Assembly (NCBI RefSeq): GCF_022484225.1
Contig: NZ_JAKVLT010000001.1
Span: 1,240,001-1,304,000 of the forward strand
Source of the DNA: Pseudoramibacter sp.
GTDB taxonomy: Bacteria > Bacillota > Clostridia > Eubacteriales > Eubacteriaceae
Length of the DNA: 64,000 nucleotides
Direction: 5' to 3'
Below, piece after piece: positions 17,034-25,491 of the stretch. The notes under the pieces were generated by a model. The model did no database searches. It was not told the origin of the DNA and saw nothing but the letters and a program-made list of their open reading frames with translations. Every line of letters begins with the position of its first letter. The first letter of the stretch is position 1. The position numbers and the translations under genes are program-made.

Positions 17034-18725
17034 ATGAAATTTGATACTTTACCCGTCAGGCCGGCCCTTATTAAAGCCTTGAATGAGATGCAGCTCACAG
17101 AGATGACGCCGATTCAGGAAAAGGCCATTCCCAAATTATTAGAGGGCTGCGACGTCATCGGCCGCTCCCAGACCGGAACCGGCAAAACCATGGCCTTCGC
17201 CATTCCAGCAGCTGAAAAAATAAATCAGGAAGACCGTTTTCCTCAGATTTTAGTCGTGCTGCCGACCCGGGAACTGGCCATTCAGGTGGCAGGGGAATTC
17301 AGAAAGCTTTTGCAGTTTGAACAGGGGCTCAAAGTGGCACTGCTCTTTGGCGGCGAACGCTTCGAGCATCAGCTGAAGGCGCTGAAAAACGGCGCCCAGG
17401 TCGTTGTGGGAACCCCGGGGCGGATTCTGGATCATCTGCGGCGAAGGACCCTGAGCCTTCACGGCCTTCAGATGGCGGTGCTGGACGAGGCGGATGAAAT
17501 GCTGGACATGGGTTTCAGGGAATATATCGAAAGCATTCTTTCCCAAATCGGTCATCCGGTTCAGACCGCGCTGTTTTCGGCGACGATGCCCCAGCCGATT
17601 TTGGAAATGGCGCAGCGATTTCAAAATCACCCGGTCAAAGTCGAAGTGGCGCCGAAACGCATGGTCGCCTCTGGCATTGACCAGCAGCTTTACGTGGTGC
17701 AGAAGGGTAAGAAACTGGAAGCGCTGACACGGCTTTTGGACATCTTTCAAATGCAGAAGGCGCTGATTTTCTGCAATACGAAGCGCGCCGTGGATGAAGT
17801 GTCCCTGAAACTTATCGATCAGGGCTGTGCGGTGAGCAAGCTTCACGGCGACATCGATCAGCGCACGCGCCAGGCGGTGCTCGGCCGTTTTACCCGCGCG
17901 AAACAAGGGGCGCTGGTGGCCACTGATGTGGCCGCGAGGGGCATCGACATCGACGATATTGACCTCGTCATCAATTACGATGTGCCGGAAAATCCAGAAA
18001 ATTACGTGCACCGCATCGGACGGACCGGCCGCGCCGGAAGAAAAGGGGCAGCCTTGACGCTGGCTGAGAACCGGGACCGATTCCATCTCGAAAAAATCGA
18101 AGGGTACACCAAAAAGAAAATGACCCTTCAGCGCATTCCCACCGGCGCAGAAGTGTTTGAGGTAAAGGCCGAACAAATGCGGGCCAAGCTGGTGGAAGAC
18201 TGTGCGGAAATCGTCTCGGAAATGCAGGGCCCGACAGAACAGGAAAAGCAGATCATCGCGCCCTTAAAAGCAATGGGCTTTTCCGATGCGGTGATTGAAC
18301 AGGCGCTGCTCAGGCAGTTTGTGCCGGCGGCAGAAGAAGACGGCCGCGACATTAACGGGGCCATAAAAACCGTTCGGGATCACAAAAAGCACCGGTCCTC
18401 CCGGCATCCAAAACTGGAAAACGGGGTGCGCATCATGATCAGTGCTGGCAAAAAAGACGGCGTGAAAAAAGGCGACATTCTCGGCGCCATTTGCGGCGAA
18501 TCCGGCATTTCCAGCGATGAAGTCGGCGATATCGCCGTGTTCGGACATTTTTCAACGGCGGTGATCACTGAAAAAAATGTGCCGAATGTAGTGGTCAGTC
18601 TGGACGGGGCAAGGGTGAAGGGCCATGTGGTCTCCGCTTCAGTCGCCGGCCAGAAGAAAGACAAGAAAAACAGAAAGTCAAAGCAGCGCAAAAAGCGCCG
18701 CACCCACAAAAAAAAGTCGAAGTGA
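17034..18725 (+). CDS. DEAD-box ATP-dependent RNA helicase
   Basis: The 563-residue protein unwinds RNA duplexes and is related to the CshA/DeaD group. In order it has the Q motif (MTPIQEKAIP), Walker A SQTGTGKT at 45-52, PTRELA, TPGRILD, DEAD, SAT, and in domain 2 LIFCNTKR, ATDVAARGIDI and HRIGRTGRAG. Residues about 455-535 form a DbpA-type RNA-binding domain (VRIMISAGKKDGVKKGDILG), followed by a Lys/Arg-rich tail. AAAGGAG precedes the ATG. Likely roles are ribosome assembly and mRNA decay in the cold; the sequence does not show which. Confidence 0.95.
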   Translation: MKFDTLPVRPALIKALNEMQLTEMTPIQEKAIPKLLEGCDVIGRSQTGTGKTMAFAIPAAEKINQEDRFPQILVVLPTRELAIQVAGEFRKLLQFEQGLKVALLFGGERFEHQLKALKNGAQVVVGTPGRILDHLRRRTLSLHGLQMAVLDEADEMLDMGFREYIESILSQIGHPVQTALFSATMPQPILEMAQRFQNHPVKVEVAPKRMVASGIDQQLYVVQKGKKLEALTRLLDIFQMQKALIFCNTKRAVDEVSLKLIDQGCAVSKLHGDIDQRTRQAVLGRFTRAKQGALVATDVAARGIDIDDIDLVINYDVPENPENYVHRIGRTGRAGRKGAALTLAENRDRFHLEKIEGYTKKKMTLQRIPTGAEVFEVKAEQMRAKLVEDCAEIVSEMQGPTEQEKQIIAPLKAMGFSDAVIEQALLRQFVPAAEEDGRDINGAIKTVRDHKKHRSSRHPKLENGVRIMISAGKKDGVKKGDILGAICGESGISSDEVGDIAVFGHFSTAVITEKNVPNVVVSLDGARVKGHVVSASVAGQKKDKKNRKSKQRKKRRTHKKKSK

Positions 18726-18742
18726 TTTCACTTCGACTTTTT
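18711..18742 (+). terminator. bidirectional terminator between helicase and superoxide reductase genes
   Basis: A perfect 15-bp stem (AAAAAGTCGAAGTGA/TCACTTCGACTTTTT) with a two-base centre overlaps the helicase stop codon and lies 13 bases beyond the minus-strand stop. Confidence 0.9.
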
Positions 18743-18754
18743 AATTCGCTCTGA

Positions 18755-19129
18755 TTATGCTTCAGCCTTCCATAATCCGTGGAGATTGCAGAATTCATAA
18801 GCTGCGACCAGTTTGTCATCAGCAGTTAATTCGAAAGAAGCCTTTGGCGCATCGCCAGGTTTCAGATATTTCACTTGAACGCCCTGAGCGGTTTCGAGTG
18901 CGATGAACTGGATGTAGTGTTTTTCGATCATGGGATGTTCGACGGAACCGACGACAACATCGACGTGAGAGCCGTTCTGGGTAATCACAGGAACGTGTTT
19001 TTCCGTTGCCGCATCGGTGGTATTCGCTTTCAATTCTTCCATGTCAACGCCGCAGCAGACAGGGGTGCATGGGGTATCTTTGAGAACATAAACCATTTGA
19101 CCGCATTTTGAGCATTTATAAATTTTCAT
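18755..19129 (-). CDS. dfx: superoxide reductase (desulfoferrodoxin)
   Basis: It reduces superoxide to peroxide in anaerobes without making oxygen. The 124-residue product has the N-terminal desulforedoxin Fe(Cys)4 site (Cys6, Cys9, Cys25, Cys26) and the catalytic Fe(His)4(Cys) site: His45, His65, His71, Cys114 and His117 in CNLHGLW. Both iron centres are therefore intact, making it a 2Fe-SOR. AGGAGG precedes the ATG. It is a monocistronic gene with its own promoter. The electron donor (often rubredoxin) is not next to it. Confidence 0.97.
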   Translation of the reverse strand: MKIYKCSKCGQMVYVLKDTPCTPVCCGVDMEELKANTTDAATEKHVPVITQNGSHVDVVVGSVEHPMIEKHYIQFIALETAQGVQVKYLKPGDAPKASFELTADDKLVAAYEFCNLHGLWKAEA

Positions 19130-19170
19130 ATTGGCCTCCTTCTAGTGTTTGCCATTTAATTTATATTTTC

Positions 19171-19199
19171 ATTATAGTGACTTCAAAGATTTTTGTAAA
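19171..19199 (-). promoter_or_regulatory. promoter of the superoxide reductase gene
   Basis: Read on the minus strand, TTTACA (19194-19199) and TATAAT (19171-19176) are 17 bases apart. The remainder of the 147-base gap is AT-rich. A PerR-like operator was looked for and not convincingly seen. Confidence 0.7.
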
Positions 19200-19276
19200 G
19201 CATTTACAATAAAATAAATTGCAATTAAGATAATTTTAAACTTATCTTAGATTAGAATTATTTAAATATAACTCGA

Positions 19277-19846
19277 TTAATCGTAGTAGTCGTGATTTTT
19301 TTTGCGGCGTTTGAGTTCGGCCTTCAGCCAGGCAAAGGTCTTTGCTTCGCCCTCGTCTTTGAGTTTTTTTAATAAGAAACTCAGTTCCTGATGGGTGACG
19401 GGGTGCATGTAAGGGGAGTCGGCAATGTGCTGATAATACTGCCAGGGCTGGTCTTCGGTGTACTTGTCTTTCAAGTAGATTTTGCTGGCGGCGACGCGGT
19501 CGCAGAACATTTCCGCCACGTATTTGTAAGGCATGCGGAAACCGACCATTTTGCTGGGATCTTTTAAATCTGCGTCGATCCAGTATTCGAAGTGGTGCTT
19601 GTTGCGCCCCTTGTGGTGAAGCCAGGCCCGGGAGATTCCCGTTTGGCGGCGCGCCTCTGCGTTGGGGCTGTGGGTGCCGGTGTAGTAGCGGATGCCGGTT
19701 GAAAATTCGGTCCAGCTGTACTTGCTCATGTCGTGAAGCAGGCCCTGCTTGTAGAGGCCGACTTTGAAGCAGTGCTTCATGACCAGCCATTTGTGGTGCG
19801 TGATGGTTTTAAAATGGGCAAAACCCATGGAAAATGCGTTAGACAT
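19277..19846 (-). CDS. DUF5662 family protein
   Basis: The 189-residue product matches the DUF5662 pattern: THHKWLVMKHCFKVGLYKQGLLHDMSKYS near the start, HHKGRNKHHFEYW in the middle and MPYKYVAEMFCDRVAASKIY later. The many paired histidines and the HDMSK motif suggest a metal-dependent, HD-like helical fold, but no activity is known. Its start is four bases after the MATE exporter stop, and its ribosome binding site (AAAGGAG) is inside that gene, so the two are coupled. Confidence 0.82.
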   Translation of the reverse strand: MSNAFSMGFAHFKTITHHKWLVMKHCFKVGLYKQGLLHDMSKYSWTEFSTGIRYYTGTHSPNAEARRQTGISRAWLHHKGRNKHHFEYWIDADLKDPSKMVGFRMPYKYVAEMFCDRVAASKIYLKDKYTEDQPWQYYQHIADSPYMHPVTHQELSFLLKKLKDEGEAKTFAWLKAELKRRKKNHDYYD

Positions 19847-19850
19847 ACGA

Positions 19851-21215
19851 TCAAAGCTCCTTTATCTTATTTATCTTAGATTTTTTCTCAATATCGTGGT
19901 ACATCCAAATAAAGATTAAAATGGACATGACCCCGGCGAGCAGCCACGCCGCCGGATCGCACGCACAGGAGACGGCGTAGGAATGCAGGTGCATGCCGAG
20001 GGCGGCGGTGGAAGCCCGGGCGGCGAGTTCAGTGAGGCCGCAGATCAAAGGCAGCATGGCGTAGCCGCAGCCTTCCATGCTGCTTCTGAAAATAAAGATC
20101 ATGGCCAGGGGAATATAACACGAAATTGAAATTTTGGCATAGGTCAGGGCCCAGGGCATCATGGTGTTGAGATCTTTGGCGCTGGGGAAGAACAGGCTCA
20201 TAAAAGTTCTCAGAGGTAAAAGCATCAGGGCCATGGCGACGAGAGAATAAATGATTTCGATGAGGACCGCCGTTTTGACGCCTTGAAGAATGCGGTCCAG
20301 TTTTTGGGCCCCGGCGTTCTGGCCGCAGAACGTGGCCATGGTCTGTCCCATGGCGATCATGCCTTCCATGAGAATGTTCTGGATTTTTGAGGCCGCCGTG
20401 AAAGAGGCGACGGCGTTGGGACCGAAGAGGTTGATGGCCGCCTGCATGATCATGATCCCGGAATCGGTAATGGCGTACTGCAGCGCCATGGGCAGGCCCA
20501 TCTTGATCTGAAAGAGGATGATCCGGCGCTTCGGCAGCCAATGGGCTCTCTGGGGAATGAGCAGGGGTACCCGCCTCATGATATAAAAAGCGCAGAGCAC
20601 AGCCGAAACCCCCTGAGAGAGCACGGTGGCATCGGCGGCGCCTTTGACGCCCGTGTTAAATTTAAGGATAAAGAACAAGTCGAGGACAACGTTTAAACAA
20701 GCGGAGAATACGAGAAAATAAAGAGGCACGCGGCTGTTGCCCAAAGCCCTTAAGTAAGCCGACAGCAGATTGTAAAAAATCGTGCAGACGGTGCCGAGGC
20801 AGATGATCCGGATATAGGAGAGGGACATCGAGAACACGGCAGAGGGCGTGTTCATGAGGGACAAAATCTGAGGCGCAAACCCGTAAAAGACAAAGGTGAG
20901 GATCAGAGACAGCAGGAAGCCGAGCTCAATGCCGCTGGCAAAAGAGGTTTTCACACCGTCATCATCGCCGGCGCCGTAGCGCTGGGCGGTCAGCACGGTG
21001 AAGCCTGCCGTGATGCCGATGGCAAAGCCGTTGATCAAATACATGAGGCCGCCGGTGGCGCCCACAGCGGCCAGAGCGTCGGCGCCCACAAAACGTCCGA
21101 CGATGATGGTGTCGACCATATTGTACAGCATTTGAAACACGTCGCCGATTAAAAGAGGAATCGTAAATTTGACAATGAGCGGCAAGATGCGGCCGCGGGT
21201 CATATCCTGTTCCAT
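19851..21215 (-). CDS. MATE family efflux transporter
   Basis: MATE proteins export drugs or metabolites in exchange for Na+ or H+. The 454-residue product has twelve predicted membrane helices in two homologous halves, an opening FTIPLLIGDVFQMLYNMVDT and GRFVGADALAAVGATGG, the hallmark of the DinF/NorM-related bacterial MATE group. AAGGAGGAA precedes the ATG. It is the first gene of a two-gene unit with the DUF5662 gene. Substrate is unknown. Confidence 0.95.
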   Translation of the reverse strand: MEQDMTRGRILPLIVKFTIPLLIGDVFQMLYNMVDTIIVGRFVGADALAAVGATGGLMYLINGFAIGITAGFTVLTAQRYGAGDDDGVKTSFASGIELGFLLSLILTFVFYGFAPQILSLMNTPSAVFSMSLSYIRIICLGTVCTIFYNLLSAYLRALGNSRVPLYFLVFSACLNVVLDLFFILKFNTGVKGAADATVLSQGVSAVLCAFYIMRRVPLLIPQRAHWLPKRRIILFQIKMGLPMALQYAITDSGIMIMQAAINLFGPNAVASFTAASKIQNILMEGMIAMGQTMATFCGQNAGAQKLDRILQGVKTAVLIEIIYSLVAMALMLLPLRTFMSLFFPSAKDLNTMMPWALTYAKISISCYIPLAMIFIFRSSMEGCGYAMLPLICGLTELAARASTAALGMHLHSYAVSCACDPAAWLLAGVMSILIFIWMYHDIEKKSKINKIKEL

Positions 21216-21396
21216 AAAATTCCTCCTTCTTTTATTATTTATTTCTTTTCGTGAACGCCCCTTATCATATCACAAAAATAAAACGGGAATAAAAAATTCA
21301 TGAAAGGGCTTTAATATTTAGCACTTTCATTTATCCTCCGGAACTCCTATAATGTGTTTAGTTTAAATTTATTAATTTCAGGAAAAGAGGCAGAAA

Positions 21397-23292
21397 ATGC
21401 AAAAGCGGACAAAACAGGACAGCACAGGTGAGCACCGCTATTTTAAAGGACTCAATGCACTGCGGGCATTGGCGATTTTCGGCGTCACTTTTTTTCATTT
21501 TAATCCGCAGATTTTTAAAGGCGGCTATCTCGGGGTCATTCTGTTTTTTGTGCTGACCGGTTTTCTTCTGGCTTATACTTCGCTGGAACAGGATGAGGCC
21601 GGCGAGTTTTCCCCAGGCCGGTTTTACAAAAAGCGCGTCAAACGGCTGTACCCAGAACTGCTGTTCGTCTTGTTTTTTTCTGTGGCAGCGGTTCGTTTTT
21701 TCGTGCCGTGGGCCGTCAAGGGCCTCCGCCCAGAAATTTTGAGTATATTGTTCGGCTATAACAACTGGTGGCAGATCGTGCAGAACGCCGATTATTTCAC
21801 GCGGATTGCCAACGCGTCGCCTTTTACCCATTTGTGGTTTTTAAGCATTGAAGTGCAGTATATTCTCATCTGGCCCCTGCTTTTTCTGGGGCTTAAGGCG
21901 CTCCAAAAACACGGCAGCTTAAAAAAGGCCATGCGGTTATTACTGGGCCTGGCGGCCATCAGCGCCGTGATGATGGCGGTGATTTACGATGCCAGCCATC
22001 AGGTTACCCGGGTTTATTACGGGACAGACACCCGCCTGTTTTCCCTGCTGTTTGGGGCGGCTTTGGGGGTGTACCAGCGGCAGGCAGATCAAAACGCAAT
22101 AAAGCGGCACCGGACGCGCAGTCACGGCGCAGGAGACTGGAAAAAGCATGTTTTGTACGGGATCATGGCGGCGGCGGTGATTTTCAGCTATTTTACCGCT
22201 GCCGGCAGCCTGCCTTTTATCTACAACGGCGGGATGGCGGCCTATACGGCGCTGTTCGGCATGCTTTTGATGTGGCAGATCAGCGATCGGCGGCCCTACG
22301 GCAAAGCCTTGGACCGGGTTAAGCTGTTAAATTGGATCGGCGAACACAGCTACGGGCTGTTTCTCTGGCAGTATCCCGTGATTTTCGTGTTCCAGAACAA
22401 AGGCTGGTTTGACAGCTGGGCCGGCAAAGCCGCGGCGCTTTTACTTGTAGTGATTTTGTCGGCATTGTCCAAATTCTTAACAGATGCCTGCTTTTCTAAG
22501 AATCACGGCAGGATTTTTGCCGGGATGGGCCCGAAACGCAGGATTATGGCCATCGCCGCCGCGGGCTTCTCAGTGATTTTGATTGGCCTGGGGGTGTTTT
22601 TTGTGGTGACAGATCATTCGAGCAAAGCCGCAGCCCAGGGGCGGCTTAAAAACCGCTTGGTTCATAATCAAGAAGCCCTCAGTCACCAGAAAGGCCAGAA
22701 AACCGCTTATCGGGCGCTGGACCCGCCAGCTCCAAAATGGCATTATGCTAAAAGCGGCAACACTGCAAAAGTTTCGACAAAGGGTGTTACCATCATCGGG
22801 GATTCAGTGACTTTGGACGCCTCTCCGGAACTTAAGAAAAAATTTCCAGACGCGGTGATCAACGCTGAACAGTCCCGTCATATCGGCGACGAGCTGGACT
22901 GGGTGAAAGCTCAGCGGAAGAAACATCGTCTCGGTCAGACCGTGGTGATTTCTCTGGGCACTAACGGCGAGCTCTATTCCCAGAAAGTGGAAGCCCTGCT
23001 TAAAGTGCTGGGGAAAAACCGCTCGGTGTTCTGGGTCAACGTCTACGGGCCGAGTCTGGACTGGACAGACGCGAACAATCAGTATTTAATACAGCTTTCC
23101 CAAAAGCATCGCAATGTGACGGTGATCGATTGGAACAGCCAGTTGTCTGCACATCCGGAATGGCTCTGGGAAGACGGCATTCATCCCAATCCCGAAGGGT
23201 CGAAGGCGTATGCCGCGCTGATTTACAAAAAAGTTCAGGACGTGCAAAAAAAGCAGGAAAAGATTGAAAATAATTACACAAAAATGAAATAA
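21397..23292 (+). CDS. OatA-like membrane acyltransferase with C-terminal SGNH domain
   Basis: It probably O-acetylates a wall polymer or other extracellular glycan. The 631-residue product has an acyltransferase-3 domain of about ten helices (FKGLNALRALAIFGVTFFH, with the catalytic-type His, then YLGVILFFVLTGFLL and RFYKKRVKRLYP) and, after a last helix near residue 385, an extracellular SGNH hydrolase-fold domain. That domain has GDSVTLDAS (nucleophile Ser), SLGTNG and DGIHPNPEG (catalytic Asp and His). This two-domain build is that of OatA peptidoglycan O-acetyltransferase; teichoic-acid or polysaccharide targets are also possible. Confidence 0.88.
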   Translation: MQKRTKQDSTGEHRYFKGLNALRALAIFGVTFFHFNPQIFKGGYLGVILFFVLTGFLLAYTSLEQDEAGEFSPGRFYKKRVKRLYPELLFVLFFSVAAVRFFVPWAVKGLRPEILSILFGYNNWWQIVQNADYFTRIANASPFTHLWFLSIEVQYILIWPLLFLGLKALQKHGSLKKAMRLLLGLAAISAVMMAVIYDASHQVTRVYYGTDTRLFSLLFGAALGVYQRQADQNAIKRHRTRSHGAGDWKKHVLYGIMAAAVIFSYFTAAGSLPFIYNGGMAAYTALFGMLLMWQISDRRPYGKALDRVKLLNWIGEHSYGLFLWQYPVIFVFQNKGWFDSWAGKAAALLLVVILSALSKFLTDACFSKNHGRIFAGMGPKRRIMAIAAAGFSVILIGLGVFFVVTDHSSKAAAQGRLKNRLVHNQEALSHQKGQKTAYRALDPPAPKWHYAKSGNTAKVSTKGVTIIGDSVTLDASPELKKKFPDAVINAEQSRHIGDELDWVKAQRKKHRLGQTVVISLGTNGELYSQKVEALLKVLGKNRSVFWVNVYGPSLDWTDANNQYLIQLSQKHRNVTVIDWNSQLSAHPEWLWEDGIHPNPEGSKAYAALIYKKVQDVQKKQEKIENNYTKMK

Positions 23293-23358
23293 CTATGAAA
23301 ATAAAAATTCGAAAAATGGATTTTTGTAGACTCTTTTCAGTAAATTTACAAAAAAAGC

Positions 23359-23386
23359 TTGAAATAATTTTATAAAGGCTTATAAT
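23359..23386 (+). promoter_or_regulatory. promoter upstream of the ATP synthase operon
   Basis: TTGAAA at 23359-23364 and TATAAT at 23381-23386 are 16 bases apart. Transcription should begin near 23393, about 95 bases before a terminator hairpin and 134 before atpB. Confidence 0.65.
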
Positions 23387-23392
23387 AGTCAC

Positions 23393-23487
23393 AGTTTTAA
23401 AAAAAGGGGATACAGAAGAATAATTTATATCTTCGACCGAAGGCCAACGAGGGCACGCAGGCATGATGTCGGTGTGCCCTCTTTTTT
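23393..23487 (+). ncRNA. candidate short leader RNA ahead of the atp operon
   Basis: From the predicted start to the terminator is about 95 nucleotides. It holds a small CTTC/GAAG hairpin near 23431-23442 and the terminator hairpin, with no open reading frame of note. It could be an attenuated atp leader or a free small RNA. No known family was recognised. Confidence 0.35.
23449..23487 (+). terminator. intrinsic terminator or attenuator in front of atpB
   Basis: GAGGGCAC (23449-23456) pairs with GTGCCCTC (23474-23481) around a 17-base loop and is followed by TTTTTT. It lies 40 bases before the atpB start codon and downstream of the only visible promoter, so some read-through is needed for atp expression. 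Confidence 0.75.
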
Positions 23488-23526
23488 AAAGCTTTTTAGT
23501 TTTTCTTAATGAAAGGAAGTGGTCAT

Positions 23527-24222
23527 TTGGCAAATCTTGCGAAAGATTTGAGCGAAGCGCTGAAGATCAAGACCGCGTTCAGCTTCCGAATCGGCAGTTT
23601 CACTGTCAATGTTTCGGAATCAGTCGTGGTCACCTGGATCATCATGGCGATTCTCGTTTTTCTGGCGATTTTTCTGACTCACGATCTCAAGGTGAAAAAT
23701 CCCGGAAAGAAGCAAATCTTTCTAGAATCGGTTATGACAGCAGGCTATAATTTATTTTACGGCATCCTGGGAGAAAACGGCGCCATGTACATTCCGTATC
23801 TGCTCACCGTCATGTTTTATCTCGGCTTTGCAAATTTAATCGGAATTATCGGCTTCACGCCGCCGACAAAAGATTTGAACGTCACAGTCGCTTTGGCGCT
23901 GATGTCCATTGTGCTCATTGAATATTCCAATGCCCATCACAACGGCGGAAAGAAATTCTTCAAAAGCTTTGCAGAACCACTTCCGCTTATGACGCCGTTT
24001 AATATTATGGAATTGGGAATCCGTCCGCTGTCGCTGTGTATGCGGCTTTTCGGAAACGTGCTCGGTTCCTTTGTTGTCATGGAATTGCTCAAGGCGGTTT
24101 GTCCGCTGCTGTTACCTATTCCGTTCAGTATGTATTTTGACATTTTCGACGGATTGATTCAGATGATCGTTTTTGTTTTCTTGACTGCATTGTTTATGCA
24201 GGAAGGATTGGTAGATGATTAA
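23527..24222 (+). CDS. atpB: F-type ATP synthase subunit a
   Basis: Subunit a forms the proton half-channels next to the c-ring. The 231-residue product is hydrophobic, with NIMELGIRPLSLCMRLFGNVLGSF near residues 160-183; the Arg in CMRLFGN is the essential stator arginine. I place the start at TTG 23527 because AAAGGAAGTGG lies at proper distance. An ATG at 23509 has no binding site and would be upstream of it. It is the first gene of a complete atpBEFHAGDC operon. Confidence 0.93.
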   Translation: MANLAKDLSEALKIKTAFSFRIGSFTVNVSESVVVTWIIMAILVFLAIFLTHDLKVKNPGKKQIFLESVMTAGYNLFYGILGENGAMYIPYLLTVMFYLGFANLIGIIGFTPPTKDLNVTVALALMSIVLIEYSNAHHNGGKKFFKSFAEPLPLMTPFNIMELGIRPLSLCMRLFGNVLGSFVVMELLKAVCPLLLPIPFSMYFDIFDGLIQMIVFVFLTALFMQEGLVDD

Positions 24223-24281
24223 TTGAATTTAGTAGTTATCTAAAAAATAGAATTTATTATTAATTAAAGGAGAAAAAAATT

Positions 24282-24506
24282 ATGGCTACACTTATTGCAA
24301 TTGGCGCAGGTATTGCGGTTTTAACAGGGATCGGCGCAGGTATCGGGATCGGCATTGCCACAGGGAAGGCGACAGAAGCCATTTCCCGTCAGCCGGAAGC
24401 TGAAGGCAAAATCATGAGAAACCTGCTTTTAGGCTGTGCACTGGCCGAAGCAACTGCTATTTACGGTTTCGTTATCGGGCTTTTAATTATCATCATGTTA
24501 AAATAA
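24282..24506 (+). CDS. atpE: F-type ATP synthase subunit c
   Basis: The 74-residue hairpin proteolipid builds the rotor ring. Helix 1 has the [15 protein letters not shown] glycine repeat, the polar loop is RQPEAEGK and helix 2 has the ion-binding Glu56 in LAEATAIYG. At the position where Na+ synthases have Gln in helix 1 there is Ile23, and the residue after Glu56 is Ala rather than Ser, so the sequence predicts H+ coupling. AAAGGAGAAAAAAATT precedes the ATG. Confidence 0.96.
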   Translation: MATLIAIGAGIAVLTGIGAGIGIGIATGKATEAISRQPEAEGKIMRNLLLGCALAEATAIYGFVIGLLIIIMLK

Positions 24507-24526
24507 TGAAAGTGCGGTGACAAACT

Positions 24527-24985
24527 GTGCTGAAAATAGACATTAATCTCGTTTGGACCGTTATTAATGTCATCGTCCTGTATTTGCTTTTAAAGAAGTT
24601 TTTGTTCAAGCCCTTCAGCAATATGCTGGCCAGCCGGAAAAAACTGATTCAGGACGATTTCGATGCGGCAGCGGCGGACAAGTCCTCTGCCAAAGAAATA
24701 AAGGCCCAATACGAAGCAGAACTCAAGAACGTTCAGATTGAACGGGAAAAGATTATATCAGAAGCAAAGAAACAAGCCGATCAGGTTTATCAGGAAAGAC
24801 TGGCTCAGGCGGAAAAAGACGCCAAGGAACTGGCCGAAAGAACCCGTCATCAGCTTGAAGAAGAACGCAAACAGACTGAAAGAGAACTGCAGGATGCGGT
24901 GGCAGATCTGGCGATGAAAGCGGCGAAGAAAGCTTTGGAAAGCGGCAAACCGTTATCGGAGGGTCGTTATGGAACGCTTCGTTAA
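24527..24985 (+). CDS. atpF: F-type ATP synthase subunit b
   Basis: The peripheral stalk subunit has one N-terminal membrane helix (LVWTVINVIVLYLLLKKFLF, residues 8-27) and a long charged coiled coil to residue 140. The 152-residue product starts at GTG 24527, with GCGGTG upstream. The 3' end overlaps atpH by 17 bases. Confidence 0.95.
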   Translation: MLKIDINLVWTVINVIVLYLLLKKFLFKPFSNMLASRKKLIQDDFDAAAADKSSAKEIKAQYEAELKNVQIEREKIISEAKKQADQVYQERLAQAEKDAKELAERTRHQLEEERKQTERELQDAVADLAMKAAKKALESGKPLSEGRYGTLR

Positions 24986-25487
24986 TCAGCAGGTCATCAA
25001 TGATGCAAAAGTCATACGCGGGCAGCAGATTCAGCCCGAAACGCTGAAGGAATGTCAGGCAATTCTCAATCAGAATCCCAAACTGATCCAGATTTTGTCC
25101 AATCCGACCATCAATACAAAGGCCAAGGCGAACATCATCGAACAGATTTTTCCTAAAGAAGTGGTGCCGACCTTTGTGATTTTGTGCCGCCACGGACAGT
25201 TCAAAGACATTCAGAAGGTGCTGGCGACCTGCAGTGATTTATCAGAAATCGAAGCGGGCACCGGCCACGGCACCTTGTGGTATGCCGGAGAAAAACCGGA
25301 TCAGAAGCTTTTGGCACAATTGGTTTTTGATAAATTCGGGGTTCGGGATATTCAGTGGAAGGAAATTTACGATCCGTCGTTAATCGGCGGTTTCCGCATC
25401 CGGATCCGCGACTTTATTTACGATCATTCTGTTGCCGGAAGCTTTAAAGAAATCAATGCAATTGTGAGAACACATAAACGGAGGTGA
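24969..25487 (+). CDS. atpH: F-type ATP synthase subunit delta
   Basis: Subunit delta joins the peripheral stalk to the top of F1. The 172-residue product has the helical N-terminal domain and the conserved C-terminal segment DPSLIGGFRIRIRDFIYDHSV. Length and motifs are normal. The ATG lies inside the 3' end of atpF and follows GGAGGG, which indicates coupled translation. Confidence 0.95.
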   Translation: MERFVNQQVINDAKVIRGQQIQPETLKECQAILNQNPKLIQILSNPTINTKAKANIIEQIFPKEVVPTFVILCRHGQFKDIQKVLATCSDLSEIEAGTGHGTLWYAGEKPDQKLLAQLVFDKFGVRDIQWKEIYDPSLIGGFRIRIRDFIYDHSVAGSFKEINAIVRTHKRR

Positions 25488-25491
25488 GAAC

